Of a stretch of 64,000 bases of DNA, positions 36,480-46,244 are shown one piece after another. The translations under genes were made by a program, and so were the position numbers. The DNA lies in the NCBI RefSeq assembly GCF_021729845.1, contig NZ_CP063398.1:1-64000 (forward strand), read 5' to 3'. The notes below the pieces were generated by a model. It worked only from the letters and a program-made list of their open reading frames with translations, had not been told where the DNA came from and did not search any database. The stretch's first letter is position 1, and every line of letters starts with the position of its first letter. The stretch is from Rhizobium sp. SL42. GTDB lineage: Bacteria; Pseudomonadota; Alphaproteobacteria; Rhizobiales; Rhizobiaceae.

Positions 36480-37226
36480 ATGCGTGCGATCGATCGCTGT
36501 GCCCAGACCAACCGGTGGCGACACTACGCCACCGGTGAAAAGCTTCTGCTTGCCGTCGGCCTTATGATCATCTCGCTGGATTCTGTCGGATGGACAGGCC
36601 AGATCGGCCTGCTGATCGCGATACTGGCATTGATGAAGACAGGCCCCGGACTGCGGCTGCACGACATATTCAAGGCTGCCCGCGTCCCCATGCTGTTCAT
36701 CATCACGGGAACACTGGCGCAACTCGTCTCCGTCAGGATGGTCGGATTTGTTCCGACATTGTCGCTTGTCTCCACGGATGCTGCCTATTCTGCAGGTTTC
36801 GTGGCACTCAGAAGCACCACCTGCATTGCGGCCCTGCTGCTTCTGGCATTGACCACGCCTCTCTCCAGCATCGTTCAATTGCTGCAGCGGATGGGCCTGA
36901 ATGCGGAATTGTCCGATATCGCCATGGCAATGTTCAGGCTCATCTGGCTGCTGCTGGATTGTCTTGAGGCCGGCCAACAATCGCTCGGTTCCCGATTGGG
37001 CTATACCAGCAACCGGCGGATGCTAACGTCCAACGGTCTTTTGCTCGCATCCCTGCTGCCGCGAGTGCTCGGACGCGCCCAGCGCATAGAGGCGGGCCTC
37101 GCAGCGAGAGGCTATGGTGGCCGTCTGAACTTCATTTCGGTGGAACAGCCGGCATCGAACGTGCGGTTGCTGATGATCACCTGCCTTCTGGGCTCGGTTG
37201 CCGTCTTGATGTGGTGCGCCCCATGA
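36480..37226 (+). CDS. cbiQ: Cobalt ECF transporter T component CbiQ
   Basis: The 248-residue integral membrane protein has the coupling segments characteristic of ECF T components: the C-terminal A-R-G motif region (AQRIEAGLAARGYGG) that contacts the ATPase, and an earlier Ala/Arg-rich segment. It links CbiMN to CbiO. It starts 3 nt after cbiN and its stop overlaps the cbiO ATG. Confidence 0.92.
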   Translation: MRAIDRCAQTNRWRHYATGEKLLLAVGLMIISLDSVGWTGQIGLLIAILALMKTGPGLRLHDIFKAARVPMLFIITGTLAQLVSVRMVGFVPTLSLVSTDAAYSAGFVALRSTTCIAALLLLALTTPLSSIVQLLQRMGLNAELSDIAMAMFRLIWLLLDCLEAGQQSLGSRLGYTSNRRMLTSNGLLLASLLPRVLGRAQRIEAGLAARGYGGRLNFISVEQPASNVRLLMITCLLGSVAVLMWCAP

Positions 37227-38056
37227 TCCTGCAGGCACGCGCTGTCGATTTCAGCTACGACGACGGGACCCGGGCGCTCGACCAGGCCTCCCTTGTGGTG
37301 AACCGGCGAGAAATCATGGCGATCCTTGGTGCGAACGGTGCTGGTAAGTCGACCCTGCTGTCGACGCTGAACGGCACGTTCAAACCTGCCGCCGGCGAAG
37401 TCCTGCTCAATGGCAATCCGGTCAGCTACAGCCGCAAAGGCCTCGTCGAGCTCCGGTCGCAGGTCGGACTGGTGTTGCAGGATCCCGACGATCAACTTTT
37501 TGCCGCGACCGTCTTCGAAGATGTGTCGTTCGGGCCGCTCAATCTCGGCCTTTCGGTGAGCGAAGCCCGGACACGGGTACAGGAGGCGCTCGCCGTCATG
37601 GGGATCGAAGCGCTGTCGCATCGACCGACGCATTTGCTGAGCTTCGGGCAGCGCAAGCGGGTTGCCATCGCCGGCGTATTGGCCATGTCGCCCGCTGTTC
37701 TTCTTCTCGACGAACCGACCGCCGGCCTTGACCCGAAATCGGTCGACGAACTCTGCGAGACCCTGCGAAGCCTTGCGACGCAGGGCGTTGCCGTGGTGAT
37801 TGCCACGCATGACATGGATATCGCCTACAATTGGGCCGATCAGGTCGCAGTCTTCGCCAGAGGCAAAATCATCATGGAAGGGCGCGCTGAACATGTGTTC
37901 GGTGAAAGCAACTTCCAGCAAGACACCGATTTGCGCCTTCCCCTCATCTATCAGCTGTCGAGCGAATTGCGAAACAGCGGACTGATTTCGCAAGACGGCG
38001 ACCTGCCGCGAAGCGTGCCGGAGCTGGTGCAACAGCTTCGCGCGCGTCAGGGCTGA
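37223..38056 (+). CDS. cbiO: Cobalt ECF transporter ATPase CbiO
   Basis: The 277-residue ATPase has Walker A GANGAGKS (36-43), the Q-loop QDPDDQLF typical of ECF ATPases, the signature LSFGQRKR and Walker B LLLDEPTAGLDP. ATG 37223 overlaps the cbiQ stop as ATGA. It powers cobalt import under the B12 riboswitch. A C-terminal extension of about 55 residues beyond the ATPase core is usual in this family. Confidence 0.95.
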   Translation: MILQARAVDFSYDDGTRALDQASLVVNRREIMAILGANGAGKSTLLSTLNGTFKPAAGEVLLNGNPVSYSRKGLVELRSQVGLVLQDPDDQLFAATVFEDVSFGPLNLGLSVSEARTRVQEALAVMGIEALSHRPTHLLSFGQRKRVAIAGVLAMSPAVLLLDEPTAGLDPKSVDELCETLRSLATQGVAVVIATHDMDIAYNWADQVAVFARGKIIMEGRAEHVFGESNFQQDTDLRLPLIYQLSSELRNSGLISQDGDLPRSVPELVQQLRARQG

Positions 38057-38118
38057 AACGGCACCGCCACATGCCTTCAGGGATGCGATCAGTTTGCATC
38101 CGTCCATGTGCCGGTTCA

Positions 38119-38142
38119 GGCGACCTCAGGCGGCAGGTCGCC
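38119..38142. terminator. Hairpin between convergent cbiO and paoC
   Basis: GGCGACCT (38119-38126) pairs with AGGTCGCC (38135-38142) around an 8-nt loop, followed on the plus strand by CTTGTCC. It lies in the 96-bp gap between the two convergent stops and may serve both. Confidence 0.45.
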
Positions 38143-38152
38143 CTTGTCCGCT

Positions 38153-40357
38153 TCAGGCAATGTCCGGAAGGCCACCGATCAGCTTGTCGAGCGTGATAGG
38201 ATAGTGCCTGACCCTCACCCTCGTGGCATTGTAGATCGCATTGGCGATCGCAGCCGAGACACCACACAAGCCGAGCTCTCCGACACCTTTTGCCTTCATC
38301 GGAGATGAATATGGATCCACTTCGTCCAGGAAGATGACATCCTGATGAGGTATGTCGGCGTGGACCGGCACCTCGTAGCCGGCGAGATCGTGGTTGACGA
38401 AAAAGCCCCGGCGACGATCGACCGCGAGTTCTTCCGACAAGGCGCCGCCGACACCCATTGTCATTGCACCGATCACCTGGCTCCGTGCGGTAACGGGATT
38501 GAGAATTCGCCCGGCCGCGCAGACCGCAAGCATGCGGCGAACACGTGTTTCACCGGTTGCCCTGTCGACACCCACCTCGACAAAATGGGCGCCGAATGTC
38601 GACTGCTGATGGGTCTTTGCCAGATCGCCCCATTCGATCCCGTCCTCGGCGGACAGCCCGTCGACACCCGCCGCCTCGCCAAGCCGTGCCACCCTGTTGC
38701 CACTGCGGACCTCGCCATTTTCAAAAACGGCGGCATCCGAGTTGAAGCCGAGAGCAGTTGCCACGGCCTGTCGCAGTTTCACGCATGCGGCATAGACCGC
38801 GGACGTCGAACAATTCGCACCGAACTGCCCCCCGGAGCCGGCCGACACGGGAAATCGGGAATCACCAAGCCTGACGATCACCTTGTCGATCGGCAATCCG
38901 AGCATCTCGGCAGCGGTTTGCGCGATAATGGTATAGCTGCCTGTGCCGATGTCCGTCATATCGGTTTCAACAGTGACCATACCCTGCCGATCGAGCCGAA
39001 CCCTGGCTGCCGATGGAACGAGCAGATTGTTGCGAAACGCCGTAGCAACTCCGAGGCCAACGAGCCAGTTGCCATCCCGACGGGTTCCCGGTCGTCCCCG
39101 GTCCTTCCAGCCAAAGCGCTCCGCTCCCAACTCGAGACAGCCGATCAGATTGCGGTGACTGAAACGCCGGTCAGGGTTTTCGGGATCCACCTGGGTGTCA
39201 TTGCGGATCCGAAAAGCAACCGGGTCCATGTCGAGTTTCTCCGCCATTTCGTCAATGGCGATTTCCAGCGCCATCAGGCCCGGCGCTTCGCCCGGCGCCC
39301 GCATGGCATTGCCTTCTGGCAGGTCCAGCGTCGCAAGCCGCATCGCCGTCATCCGGTTTGCACCGGCATACAAGAGACGCGTCTGCATGACGGCAGGTTC
39401 CGGTCCGCCGCCTTTAAGATCCCCCGACCAGCTTTCATGGGCAATCGCGGTAATTTCGCCGTCACGTTCCGCACCGATCCGGACACGTTGGATTGTCGCC
39501 GGACGATGGGTGGTGTTGTTCGCCATGAACGGACGGGGCAAAGCAACTTTCACGGTTCTCCCCGACGCCTTGGCGGCAAAGGCCGCCAACACCGCATCGG
39601 CCCGCAGGAAAAGTTTTCCACCGAAGCCACCACCAATGTAAGGCGACTTCAGATGAATCTTTTCCTTGTCGATGCCAAGGGTCGTCGCCAGATCGGTGCG
39701 CCACCAGTCTATCATCTGGCTCGATGTCCAGACGGTCAATTCGTCGCCCTGCCAGGCGGCAATCGACGCATGCGGCTCCATCATCGAATGGGATTGATCC
39801 GGCGTTGTATATTCTTCGTCGATGGTCACGGGCGCTGACCGAAAGGCGCCGTCGAAATCGCCGAAAGCGCTGTCCGGCGGCGTGTCATCTGTATCCTTGG
39901 GCTTTGTCGCCGCATGCCGTTCGTCTCGCAGGGAGAAACGCCCCTTTTCTTCGGCATATTCGACCTTCACCAGCGCGGCTGCGGCCCGCGCCTGCTCGAA
40001 GGTCTCCGCAACGACGACCGCAACCGCCTGATGATAATGCTGAATTTCACCTCCACCAAAGAGATTGGCGGTATTGTGCTTCCCTTTATCGCGGGCGCCT
40101 ACAGCGAGGGTCGTAACCACCGCGATCACACCCGGCGCTTTCTCCGCGGCATCGACATCCATGGTCGTGATACGACCCTTGGCAATGCCGGATCCTACCG
40201 GATAACCATAGGCATATCGATGGCCCGGATCGTGCCATTCGTAGGCATATGTCGCCTTGCCTGTGACCTTCTGTTCACCGTCGATCCGGCGGACAGGCCG
40301 GCCGACGACGTTGAGCTGGTCGATCGGATTGGTGAGGGCTGGACGATCAAACTTCAT
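38153..40357 (-). CDS. paoC: Molybdopterin-binding subunit of a PaoC-type aldehyde oxidoreductase
   Basis: The 734-residue protein is a xanthine oxidase family large subunit of the E. coli PaoC group. The proposed active-site Glu694 lies in KGVGELGL, matching Glu692 of PaoC, and the substrate-site Arg lies in MRAPGEAPG. The molybdopterin contacts GGGFGGKLF and GSGGQFG are present. Together with PaoA and PaoB it oxidises aromatic or other aldehydes to acids. It starts 4 nt after the FAD subunit gene. No PaoD-type maturation gene is next to it. Confidence 0.92.
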   Translation of the reverse strand: MKFDRPALTNPIDQLNVVGRPVRRIDGEQKVTGKATYAYEWHDPGHRYAYGYPVGSGIAKGRITTMDVDAAEKAPGVIAVVTTLAVGARDKGKHNTANLFGGGEIQHYHQAVAVVVAETFEQARAAAALVKVEYAEEKGRFSLRDERHAATKPKDTDDTPPDSAFGDFDGAFRSAPVTIDEEYTTPDQSHSMMEPHASIAAWQGDELTVWTSSQMIDWWRTDLATTLGIDKEKIHLKSPYIGGGFGGKLFLRADAVLAAFAAKASGRTVKVALPRPFMANNTTHRPATIQRVRIGAERDGEITAIAHESWSGDLKGGGPEPAVMQTRLLYAGANRMTAMRLATLDLPEGNAMRAPGEAPGLMALEIAIDEMAEKLDMDPVAFRIRNDTQVDPENPDRRFSHRNLIGCLELGAERFGWKDRGRPGTRRDGNWLVGLGVATAFRNNLLVPSAARVRLDRQGMVTVETDMTDIGTGSYTIIAQTAAEMLGLPIDKVIVRLGDSRFPVSAGSGGQFGANCSTSAVYAACVKLRQAVATALGFNSDAAVFENGEVRSGNRVARLGEAAGVDGLSAEDGIEWGDLAKTHQQSTFGAHFVEVGVDRATGETRVRRMLAVCAAGRILNPVTARSQVIGAMTMGVGGALSEELAVDRRRGFFVNHDLAGYEVPVHADIPHQDVIFLDEVDPYSSPMKAKGVGELGLCGVSAAIANAIYNATRVRVRHYPITLDKLIGGLPDIA

Positions 40358-40361
40358 GGCA

Positions 40362-41312
40362 TCACCCTCTTGCGTCTTCGATCACCGCCGCGAGCGTGCG
40401 CTCGACGAGGTCAAGTTTGAAGCGGTTCTGGTCCGTGGGATGAGCACCGGAGAATGCGGCAGCCACGGCCGCCTTGGCCCCTTTGTGTAGTTCTGCCTCT
40501 GCAGCCTCGACGCGCCATGGCTTGGGCGCAACACCACCGACCGCGAAGCGACCTGATCCGTCAGGCTGGATCACCGCGCCGACCGAGATGAGGGCGAAAG
40601 CGTAAGATGCCCGGTCACGCACTTTCCGATAGACATGATGTCCGCCCGGAGGCGGTGGCAGAAGCACGGCGGTGATGAACTCGCCTTGCTCCAGCACGGT
40701 CTCGATATGGGGCGTTTCGCCGGGCAGACGATGGAAATCCCCGACAGGTATCGTGCGCCCGGTTCCATCTGCCTTCACCGTTTCGACCGTCGCCTCCAGT
40801 GCACGAAGGGCAACCGCCATATCGCTGGGATGGGTCGCGATACAGTCGTCGCTTATACCGATGATGGCGTGCTGACGGGAAAAACCGCCGATCGCCGAAC
40901 AGCCGCTTCCCGGGTTCCGCTTGTTGCAGGGCTGCATCGGATCATAGAAATAGGGACAGCGGGTACGCTGGAGAAGGTTGCCGGCCGTCGTCGCCTTGTT
41001 GCGCAACTGCCCCGACGCGCCGGACAGAAGCGCCCGAGAAAGCAATGCGTAGTGACGGCGCACCCTGTCGTTGGCGGCCAGGTCCGTGTTGCGCACAAGG
41101 GCGCCGATACGGAGTCCGCCGTCCGGGGTTTCCTCGATCATATCCAGACCAAGCCCGTTTACATCGATCAGATGCGTCGGCGTTTCGATCTCCAGCTTCA
41201 TCAGATCGAGGAGATTGGTCCCCCCTGCAATGAATTTCGAATGCGGATTGGCAGCCGCGGTGCCGACGGCTGCCTCGACCGACGACGCACGCTCGTAGGT
41301 GAAAGCCCTCAT
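40362..41312 (-). CDS. paoB: FAD-binding subunit of the PaoABC-type aldehyde oxidoreductase
   Basis: The 316-residue subunit has the FAD-binding loop [11 protein letters not shown] and, around residues 113-140, the Cys-rich insertion [20 protein letters not shown] that carries an extra [4Fe-4S] cluster in PaoB and 4-hydroxybenzoyl-CoA reductase. ATG 41312 is preferred to the ATG at 41318, which overlaps the PaoA stop, because AGGAG is 7-9 nt from the former and only 1 nt from the latter. Confidence 0.92.
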   Translation of the reverse strand: MRAFTYERASSVEAAVGTAAANPHSKFIAGGTNLLDLMKLEIETPTHLIDVNGLGLDMIEETPDGGLRIGALVRNTDLAANDRVRRHYALLSRALLSGASGQLRNKATTAGNLLQRTRCPYFYDPMQPCNKRNPGSGCSAIGGFSRQHAIIGISDDCIATHPSDMAVALRALEATVETVKADGTGRTIPVGDFHRLPGETPHIETVLEQGEFITAVLLPPPPGGHHVYRKVRDRASYAFALISVGAVIQPDGSGRFAVGGVAPKPWRVEAAEAELHKGAKAAVAAAFSGAHPTDQNRFKLDLVERTLAAVIEDARG

Positions 41313-41314
41313 GG

Positions 41315-41827
41315 TCATGCTCCTGCAACATCCATGATCGCATCTATGATGTTCGAATAGGCTCCGCATCGACAGATATTGCCGCTCATGCGCTCGCGAA
41401 CTTCGTCCGCGGTGACCATCGTTTGCCCGGTGAGATCCCGGGTAACGTGGCTCGGAATGTTGGCTTTGACCTCGTCCAGCACCGCGACAGACGAACAGAT
41501 CTGACCCGGCGTGCAATAGCCGCACTGGAACGCATCGCAGTCGACAAAAGCTTTCTGCATGGGATGCAGGTGTCCCGGTTGCCCCAGTCCCTCGATCGTC
41601 AGAATTTCATCGCCGGCATGCATGACAGCCAAGGTCAGGCAGGCATTGATACGCCGGCCCTCGACGATAACCGTACAAGCACCACACTGGCCATGGTCGC
41701 AGCCTTTCTTGGTCCCCGTGAGATGCAGATGCTCGCGCAGAGCGTCAAGCAGGCTTGTCCTGTTGTCGATCTCAAGATCGTAGTCCTCTCCGTTCACTTT
41801 GAACGAAACTGTCGATGTTTCACCCAT
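41315..41827 (-). CDS. paoA: (2Fe-2S) subunit of the PaoABC-type aldehyde oxidoreductase
   Basis: The 170-residue protein has both [2Fe-2S] clusters: [11 protein letters not shown] with a later Cys near 63, and CGYCTPGQ plus CRCGAY. E. coli PaoA has a Tat signal that takes the whole complex to the periplasm; here the protein starts [13 protein letters not shown] without any signal, so this enzyme should stay in the cytoplasm. It is the first gene of the operon. Confidence 0.92.
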   Translation of the reverse strand: MGETSTVSFKVNGEDYDLEIDNRTSLLDALREHLHLTGTKKGCDHGQCGACTVIVEGRRINACLTLAVMHAGDEILTIEGLGQPGHLHPMQKAFVDCDAFQCGYCTPGQICSSVAVLDEVKANIPSHVTRDLTGQTMVTADEVRERMSGNICRCGAYSNIIDAIMDVAGA

Positions 41828-42076
41828 ACCGTTTTCCCCGCCCTACGCCGTGACCTTTGCAAATTCGGTTGCCGCAAGATTGCGGCTTATGTCGTAAGTC
41901 CAACATGCCCGGAAAGTTCCATTCCAACCGCAATTGCAACCGGGAAATGGACCTTGGACCAACTACCCGGCGAGATATTCTCGTCAGCGCGTTTAACGCC
42001 TCCGGGTGTAAATCCAATGGAACTGAGCCGCGATTGAAACGTTTCCAGACGGGTTCACATGTAAGGAGCGGCCTCG

Positions 42077-42268
42077 GTGGAAAAGCTGAAAATAGACGAG
42101 CTGGAAAAAGGCCAATCGACCGAAGTATGGTCCGTCAAGGACTATTGCGAACGCGTGGGTGCCAACGCGGTCGAACAGGCGCGGCTTGTCACGCTGTTTG
42201 GGCCATTTGCGACGGCTGCAGAACTCCGTCACAATACGCGCAGAGAACAAAGATTTCGCAGCCACTGA
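42077..42268 (+). CDS. Small conserved rhizobial protein of unknown function
   Basis: The 63-residue protein starts at GTG 42077 with AAGGAG upstream. It has the pattern WSVKDYCERVGAN..EQARLVTLFGPFATAAEL..NTRRE.RFR, which I have met in many short rhizobial hypotheticals. It is probably a soluble helical protein. No function is known. It lies 152 bp upstream of treY in the same direction. Confidence 0.7.
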   Translation: MEKLKIDELEKGQSTEVWSVKDYCERVGANAVEQARLVTLFGPFATAAELRHNTRREQRFRSH

Positions 42269-42420
42269 AGCTGAACGACAAGAGCAGCGCCGCGCGGCTT
42301 TCTTGGCTTGGGTACATTTTGCCTCCTGCGTCTTCTCACCTTCATCACCACTACTATGCCATGTCGGCGAAACGTCTTTGCGTCTTCACCCGCTGGCGCG
42401 CATCCCCTTAGCGAGCAATC

Positions 42421-44922
42421 ATGCTGCCCATCGTTGCCAGTTATCGCATTCAATTCCGCGACGGCATGACCTTTGAGCGGGCGGCTGAACGGCTACCCTA
42501 TCTGAGGAGCCTCGGGATAAGCCATATCTATGCATCCCCGATATTCACGGCCACGCAGGGGTCGACCCACGGCTACGACGTTACCAATGCGACAGAAATC
42601 GACCCGTCACTCGGCGGGCGGGCTGGATGGAATGACTTCAGTCGCCGCCTCCGGGATCTGGGCATGGGGCTGATCCTGGATATCGTGCCCAATCACATGG
42701 CAGCCTCCTTGGAGAACCCTTGGTGGCACGATGTCCTGCAAAACGGAAAGGAGAGCCGCTACGCCTCATTTTTTGACGTCGACTGGTCCGAGCCGATCAC
42801 CCTGCCGCATCTGGACATGCCTTTTGATGACGCTGCGGCCGATGGCAAGATCGGGCTTGTGCGCGACGACACCGGCAAATTGAAGCTGAGCTATGGCGAT
42901 CAGCGCTTTGTCCTCTCGGACCACAGCCTCGCCTGGCTGAATGCGCAGCGAGATGCAATCGATGACAATGTCTCGTGCTTTGCGAGCGTTCCGCAAAACC
43001 TGATCGAACTGCATCGCCGCCAGCACTGGCGGCTCGTTCCCTGGACATCCGCATCGCGCCATCTCTCCTATCGACGCTTCTTTGAAGTCACCGGCCTGGT
43101 CGGCATTCGCATCGAGGACCCGTTGGTTTTCGATGCGATGCACGAACTGGTTTTTGAGTTGGTCCAGGAGGGACAGGTCCAGGCATTGCGCATCGACCAT
43201 ATCGATGGTCTTGCCGACCCGAAAGGATATCTCGAAAACCTGCGCCGTGCCGTTGGCACCGATGTCCCGGTCTTCGTCGAAAAGATCCTCGCGGAAGGAG
43301 AGGATCTACCGGCTGACTGGCCGGTTGCGGGCACGACCGGATATGAATTCATCAGTGCGCTGGGGGATCTGTTCATCAGCAGAGGAGGACTGGCAAGGCT
43401 CAGGCGGCACTACAGCGCGGCCGTACCCGGCATGGCCGATCCCGAACGAGCATTGCGCAAAGCCAAGCACGAAATGGTCACGGTCAATTTCGCAGGAGAG
43501 ATCGATAGACTGGTGCAGATTGCAGCGGGCCTGCTGCCGAATTTCAGCCCGTCGTCACTGGCCAACGCCATTCGGGAACTGTTGATCGCCTTTCCGGTCT
43601 ACCGATTGTACAGCACGACCAAGGCCTTGACCGAAGCGGAAACGAAAGCCCTCAGCCAGGCGGCTGCGCTGGCACAAGAGCACATGGGCGACAGGCCTGC
43701 CCTTGATGCGGTTGTCGAGGTGCTCAGCGGTCAGGCCCGCCTGGCACAAGAACCCGAAGAATTCAGGCGCCGGTTTCAGCAGGTGGCTGGGCCGGTCATG
43801 GCGAAGGCGACGGAAGATACTTTTTTCTACCGGTACACTTGCCTTCTGGCTGCCAACGACGTCGGAGGCGAGCCCGCGGCTGAGCCCGCCGGCATCGAGG
43901 GCTTTCATCTCAAGATGCAGCACCGATTGCTGCAGCAACCGCTCGGCCTGTCGTCGACATCGACCCATGATACCAAACGTGGCGAAGATGCCCGCGCACG
44001 GTTGTACGCGCTCAGTGAAGACCCCGATCGGTGGATGATGGCCCTGCCGCGATGGAGACAGCAAAACGCACGGCTGCTGTCGCACCGGCCTTACGACATG
44101 GTTCCCGATTTGAACGTGGAATGGATGTTGTATCAGTCCCTGCTCGGCATCCTTCCGCATCACGTCGATGCGGCCCACCTTCCCGATCTTCAGGAACGGT
44201 TTTGCGCCTATGCCGTCAAGGCCGTGAGAGAGGCGAAGCAGAAAACCAACTGGTCGGCGCCGGACCGCGACTATGAGGATGCCATACGGCGTTTCGCCAG
44301 CGGCCTCTTGTCCATCGACAACCTCGATTTTCTCAAGGACTTTGCCGCCTTCTCACGACCGTTTATCGCAAGCGGCAGTCTGAACAGTCTCACCCAGACG
44401 CTGGTTAAGCTGATCGCGCCGGGTGTGCCTGATTTTTACCAGGGAGCCGAAGGCCTCGACCATTCGATGGTCGATCCCGACAACCGCCGTCCATGGAAAA
44501 GCGATGCCCCGGTGGCCGAGAGCGCCGCATTCGTCACCCAATTCAAACGGGAATTGATCCAGCGTGGCCTGTCGCTGAGACGGCAATGTCCGGCGCTTTT
44601 CGAGCAAGGTGCATATTTGCCTCTGTCAGTTGAAGGCACCCGCAAGGATCACGTGCTGGCGTTTGCCAGACAGGCGGGACGCGAGCTTGCCGTTGCCGTG
44701 GCGCCGCTGCAGGTGTTGGGTGTGATCGGGGAAAATAATTTAGCCGCCGATGCCTCCTACTGGGGCGATACGATCATCCGCCTTCCAGCCGGCACTGGCA
44801 GCGCACTACGCGATCTCCTAGGCGACAAAATCCACGCATATGGAGATTTGTCGGTTGCCGATGTCCTTACAGGACCCGTCGCACTTCTGACGACGGTACA
44901 GGGCACGTATTCAGCCGCCTGA
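42421..44922 (+). CDS. treY: Malto-oligosyltrehalose synthase TreY
   Basis: The 833-residue protein is a GH13 enzyme that turns the reducing end of a malto-oligosaccharide into a trehalose unit. The catalytic Asp259 (RIDHIDG) and acid/base Glu287 (FVEKIL) are intact, and the N-terminus SYRIQFRDGMTFERA is the TreY hallmark, together with STHGYDV and STHDTKRGEDARAR. TreZ releases trehalose afterwards; no treZ is within the window, so it must be elsewhere for the pathway to work. Trehalose is an osmotic and desiccation protectant. Confidence 0.95.
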   Translation: MLPIVASYRIQFRDGMTFERAAERLPYLRSLGISHIYASPIFTATQGSTHGYDVTNATEIDPSLGGRAGWNDFSRRLRDLGMGLILDIVPNHMAASLENPWWHDVLQNGKESRYASFFDVDWSEPITLPHLDMPFDDAAADGKIGLVRDDTGKLKLSYGDQRFVLSDHSLAWLNAQRDAIDDNVSCFASVPQNLIELHRRQHWRLVPWTSASRHLSYRRFFEVTGLVGIRIEDPLVFDAMHELVFELVQEGQVQALRIDHIDGLADPKGYLENLRRAVGTDVPVFVEKILAEGEDLPADWPVAGTTGYEFISALGDLFISRGGLARLRRHYSAAVPGMADPERALRKAKHEMVTVNFAGEIDRLVQIAAGLLPNFSPSSLANAIRELLIAFPVYRLYSTTKALTEAETKALSQAAALAQEHMGDRPALDAVVEVLSGQARLAQEPEEFRRRFQQVAGPVMAKATEDTFFYRYTCLLAANDVGGEPAAEPAGIEGFHLKMQHRLLQQPLGLSSTSTHDTKRGEDARARLYALSEDPDRWMMALPRWRQQNARLLSHRPYDMVPDLNVEWMLYQSLLGILPHHVDAAHLPDLQERFCAYAVKAVREAKQKTNWSAPDRDYEDAIRRFASGLLSIDNLDFLKDFAAFSRPFIASGSLNSLTQTLVKLIAPGVPDFYQGAEGLDHSMVDPDNRRPWKSDAPVAESAAFVTQFKRELIQRGLSLRRQCPALFEQGAYLPLSVEGTRKDHVLAFARQAGRELAVAVAPLQVLGVIGENNLAADASYWGDTIIRLPAGTGSALRDLLGDKIHAYGDLSVADVLTGPVALLTTVQGTYSAA

Positions 44923-45109
44923 AGGTATCCGCATCACTGACAGGCTTAGAACATTCGGATTGACCGGTCGTGTCTTCGTAGCCAACTTACAAGACCGAAC
45001 ACCGGCCTCGCGGACCATGGCACAACGCCGCTTGCCAAGCGCGTGAAGACCGCCGATATCAAGAAGGATATATAAGACTGCCGGTATGGTCAGGTGTGCC
45101 TCGCTATAC
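44923..45109. other. Region between treY and the GntR regulator
   Basis: No gene is supported. It contains an AT-rich patch (GGATATATAA near 45067), but no terminator for treY was found. Confidence 0.3.
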
Positions 45110-45137
45110 TTGCCCATTGCCGAGAAAAATATATAAT
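45110..45137 (+). promoter_or_regulatory. Predicted sigma-70 promoter of the double-headed GntR gene
   Basis: TTGCCC (45110-45115), a 16-nt spacer and a perfect TATAAT (45132-45137). The transcript would have a leader of about 90 nt before ATG 45233. Confidence 0.55.
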
Positions 45138-45232
45138 GCCCACAAAAGTCATTTATAGCCGCTCGCCGACTGCCGCGGAATTGTCCTGAGGACGGCTTCC
45201 AAGAGAATGGTGGATGAAGGAATTGTGCCGGA

Positions 45233-46228
45233 ATGACCGTTTCAACCGTTGACCCCGGCCCCTCCCTGCGCAAGCGCAGCCTTTATGAAGAGCTCTACCT
45301 TCAACTGAAGAACGATATAGCCAGTGGAAAGGCTCTAAGGGGTACGGTGCTGCTGGAAGGGCCGCTGGCCGAGCTTCTCGGCAGAAGCCGGGCGCCCGTG
45401 CGACAGGCCCTTCAACTGTTGGCGGAAGACGGCCTTATCAGCCGCTTCGAGGGACGCGGTTTTGTCGTCGGCCCGTCCGGAACGGCGGCAAAGCGCATTG
45501 ACCTGGCCGAGAGCTTCGGACATCTGACGCAGACCCAGGACCGACCGATATTTGCCTGGCAGTCGCTTTACGAGGATGTCGAGCGAATCGTCGTCTACCG
45601 CTCGTTCTTTGGACGCTTCCGGATCAACGAGATCGAACTGGCCCGCCATTTCGGCGTTGGACGGACGGTTGCGCGGGATGTACTTCTCAAGCTGGAAACG
45701 CTGGGCATCACGCAAAAGGATGACAGCTTCCGCTGGTCGATCGTGCCGCTGGATGACCAGCGCATCCGGGATCTCTACGAGGTTCGCGAACATGTTGAGC
45801 CTCTCGCCCTGGTCCATGCGATGGATGCGATCTCGGACGAGCATATCGACAAGATGCTGTCACGGCTGGCCCTGGCGCTCGATACCTATCCCGACGTATC
45901 GGCCGCAACGATGTACGATCTGGAACTGGACCTGCATTTGCGCAGCATACAGCCCTGCCCGAACAAGGAACTGCTGAGCATTCTGCAACGCACACACTGC
46001 ATCCTGACGCTCAGCAAGCACGTTCTCGGCATCCAGTTGGAGATGCCGGAATATGAACCGTTTCTCGCCGAGCATGTCTCCGTTTTCCGAATGATGCGCA
46101 GGCGCGACAAGGAAGGCCTGATGCTGGCGATGCGCAGCCATATTCATGGCTCCCAGCCCAAGGTGGTGGAGCGCGCAGCGACCGTGCGCCGAACCTACAA
46201 GCCGGACGACTACAGCTTCATCGTCTGA
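45233..46228 (+). CDS. GntR-family regulator with two winged-helix domains and FCD
   Basis: The 331-residue protein is longer than a usual FCD-type GntR regulator (about 230). The extra length is a second DNA-binding-like domain. Domain 1 (about 16-81) has SLYEELYLQLKNDI, LLGRSRAPVRQALQLL and GLISR. Domain 2 (about 111-172) has SLYEDVERIVVY, HFGVGRTVARDVLLKL and LGITQ, aligning residue by residue with domain 1. The FCD ligand domain follows (about 178-310). The gene converges on the UxaA gene with 16 bp between and probably regulates the sugar-acid locus. Start by ATG 45233; AAGGA is 12 nt away. Confidence 0.85.
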   Translation: MTVSTVDPGPSLRKRSLYEELYLQLKNDIASGKALRGTVLLEGPLAELLGRSRAPVRQALQLLAEDGLISRFEGRGFVVGPSGTAAKRIDLAESFGHLTQTQDRPIFAWQSLYEDVERIVVYRSFFGRFRINEIELARHFGVGRTVARDVLLKLETLGITQKDDSFRWSIVPLDDQRIRDLYEVREHVEPLALVHAMDAISDEHIDKMLSRLALALDTYPDVSAATMYDLELDLHLRSIQPCPNKELLSILQRTHCILTLSKHVLGIQLEMPEYEPFLAEHVSVFRMMRRRDKEGLMLAMRSHIHGSQPKVVERAATVRRTYKPDDYSFIV

Positions 46229-46244
46229 TTCAGAACAGTCCGGC

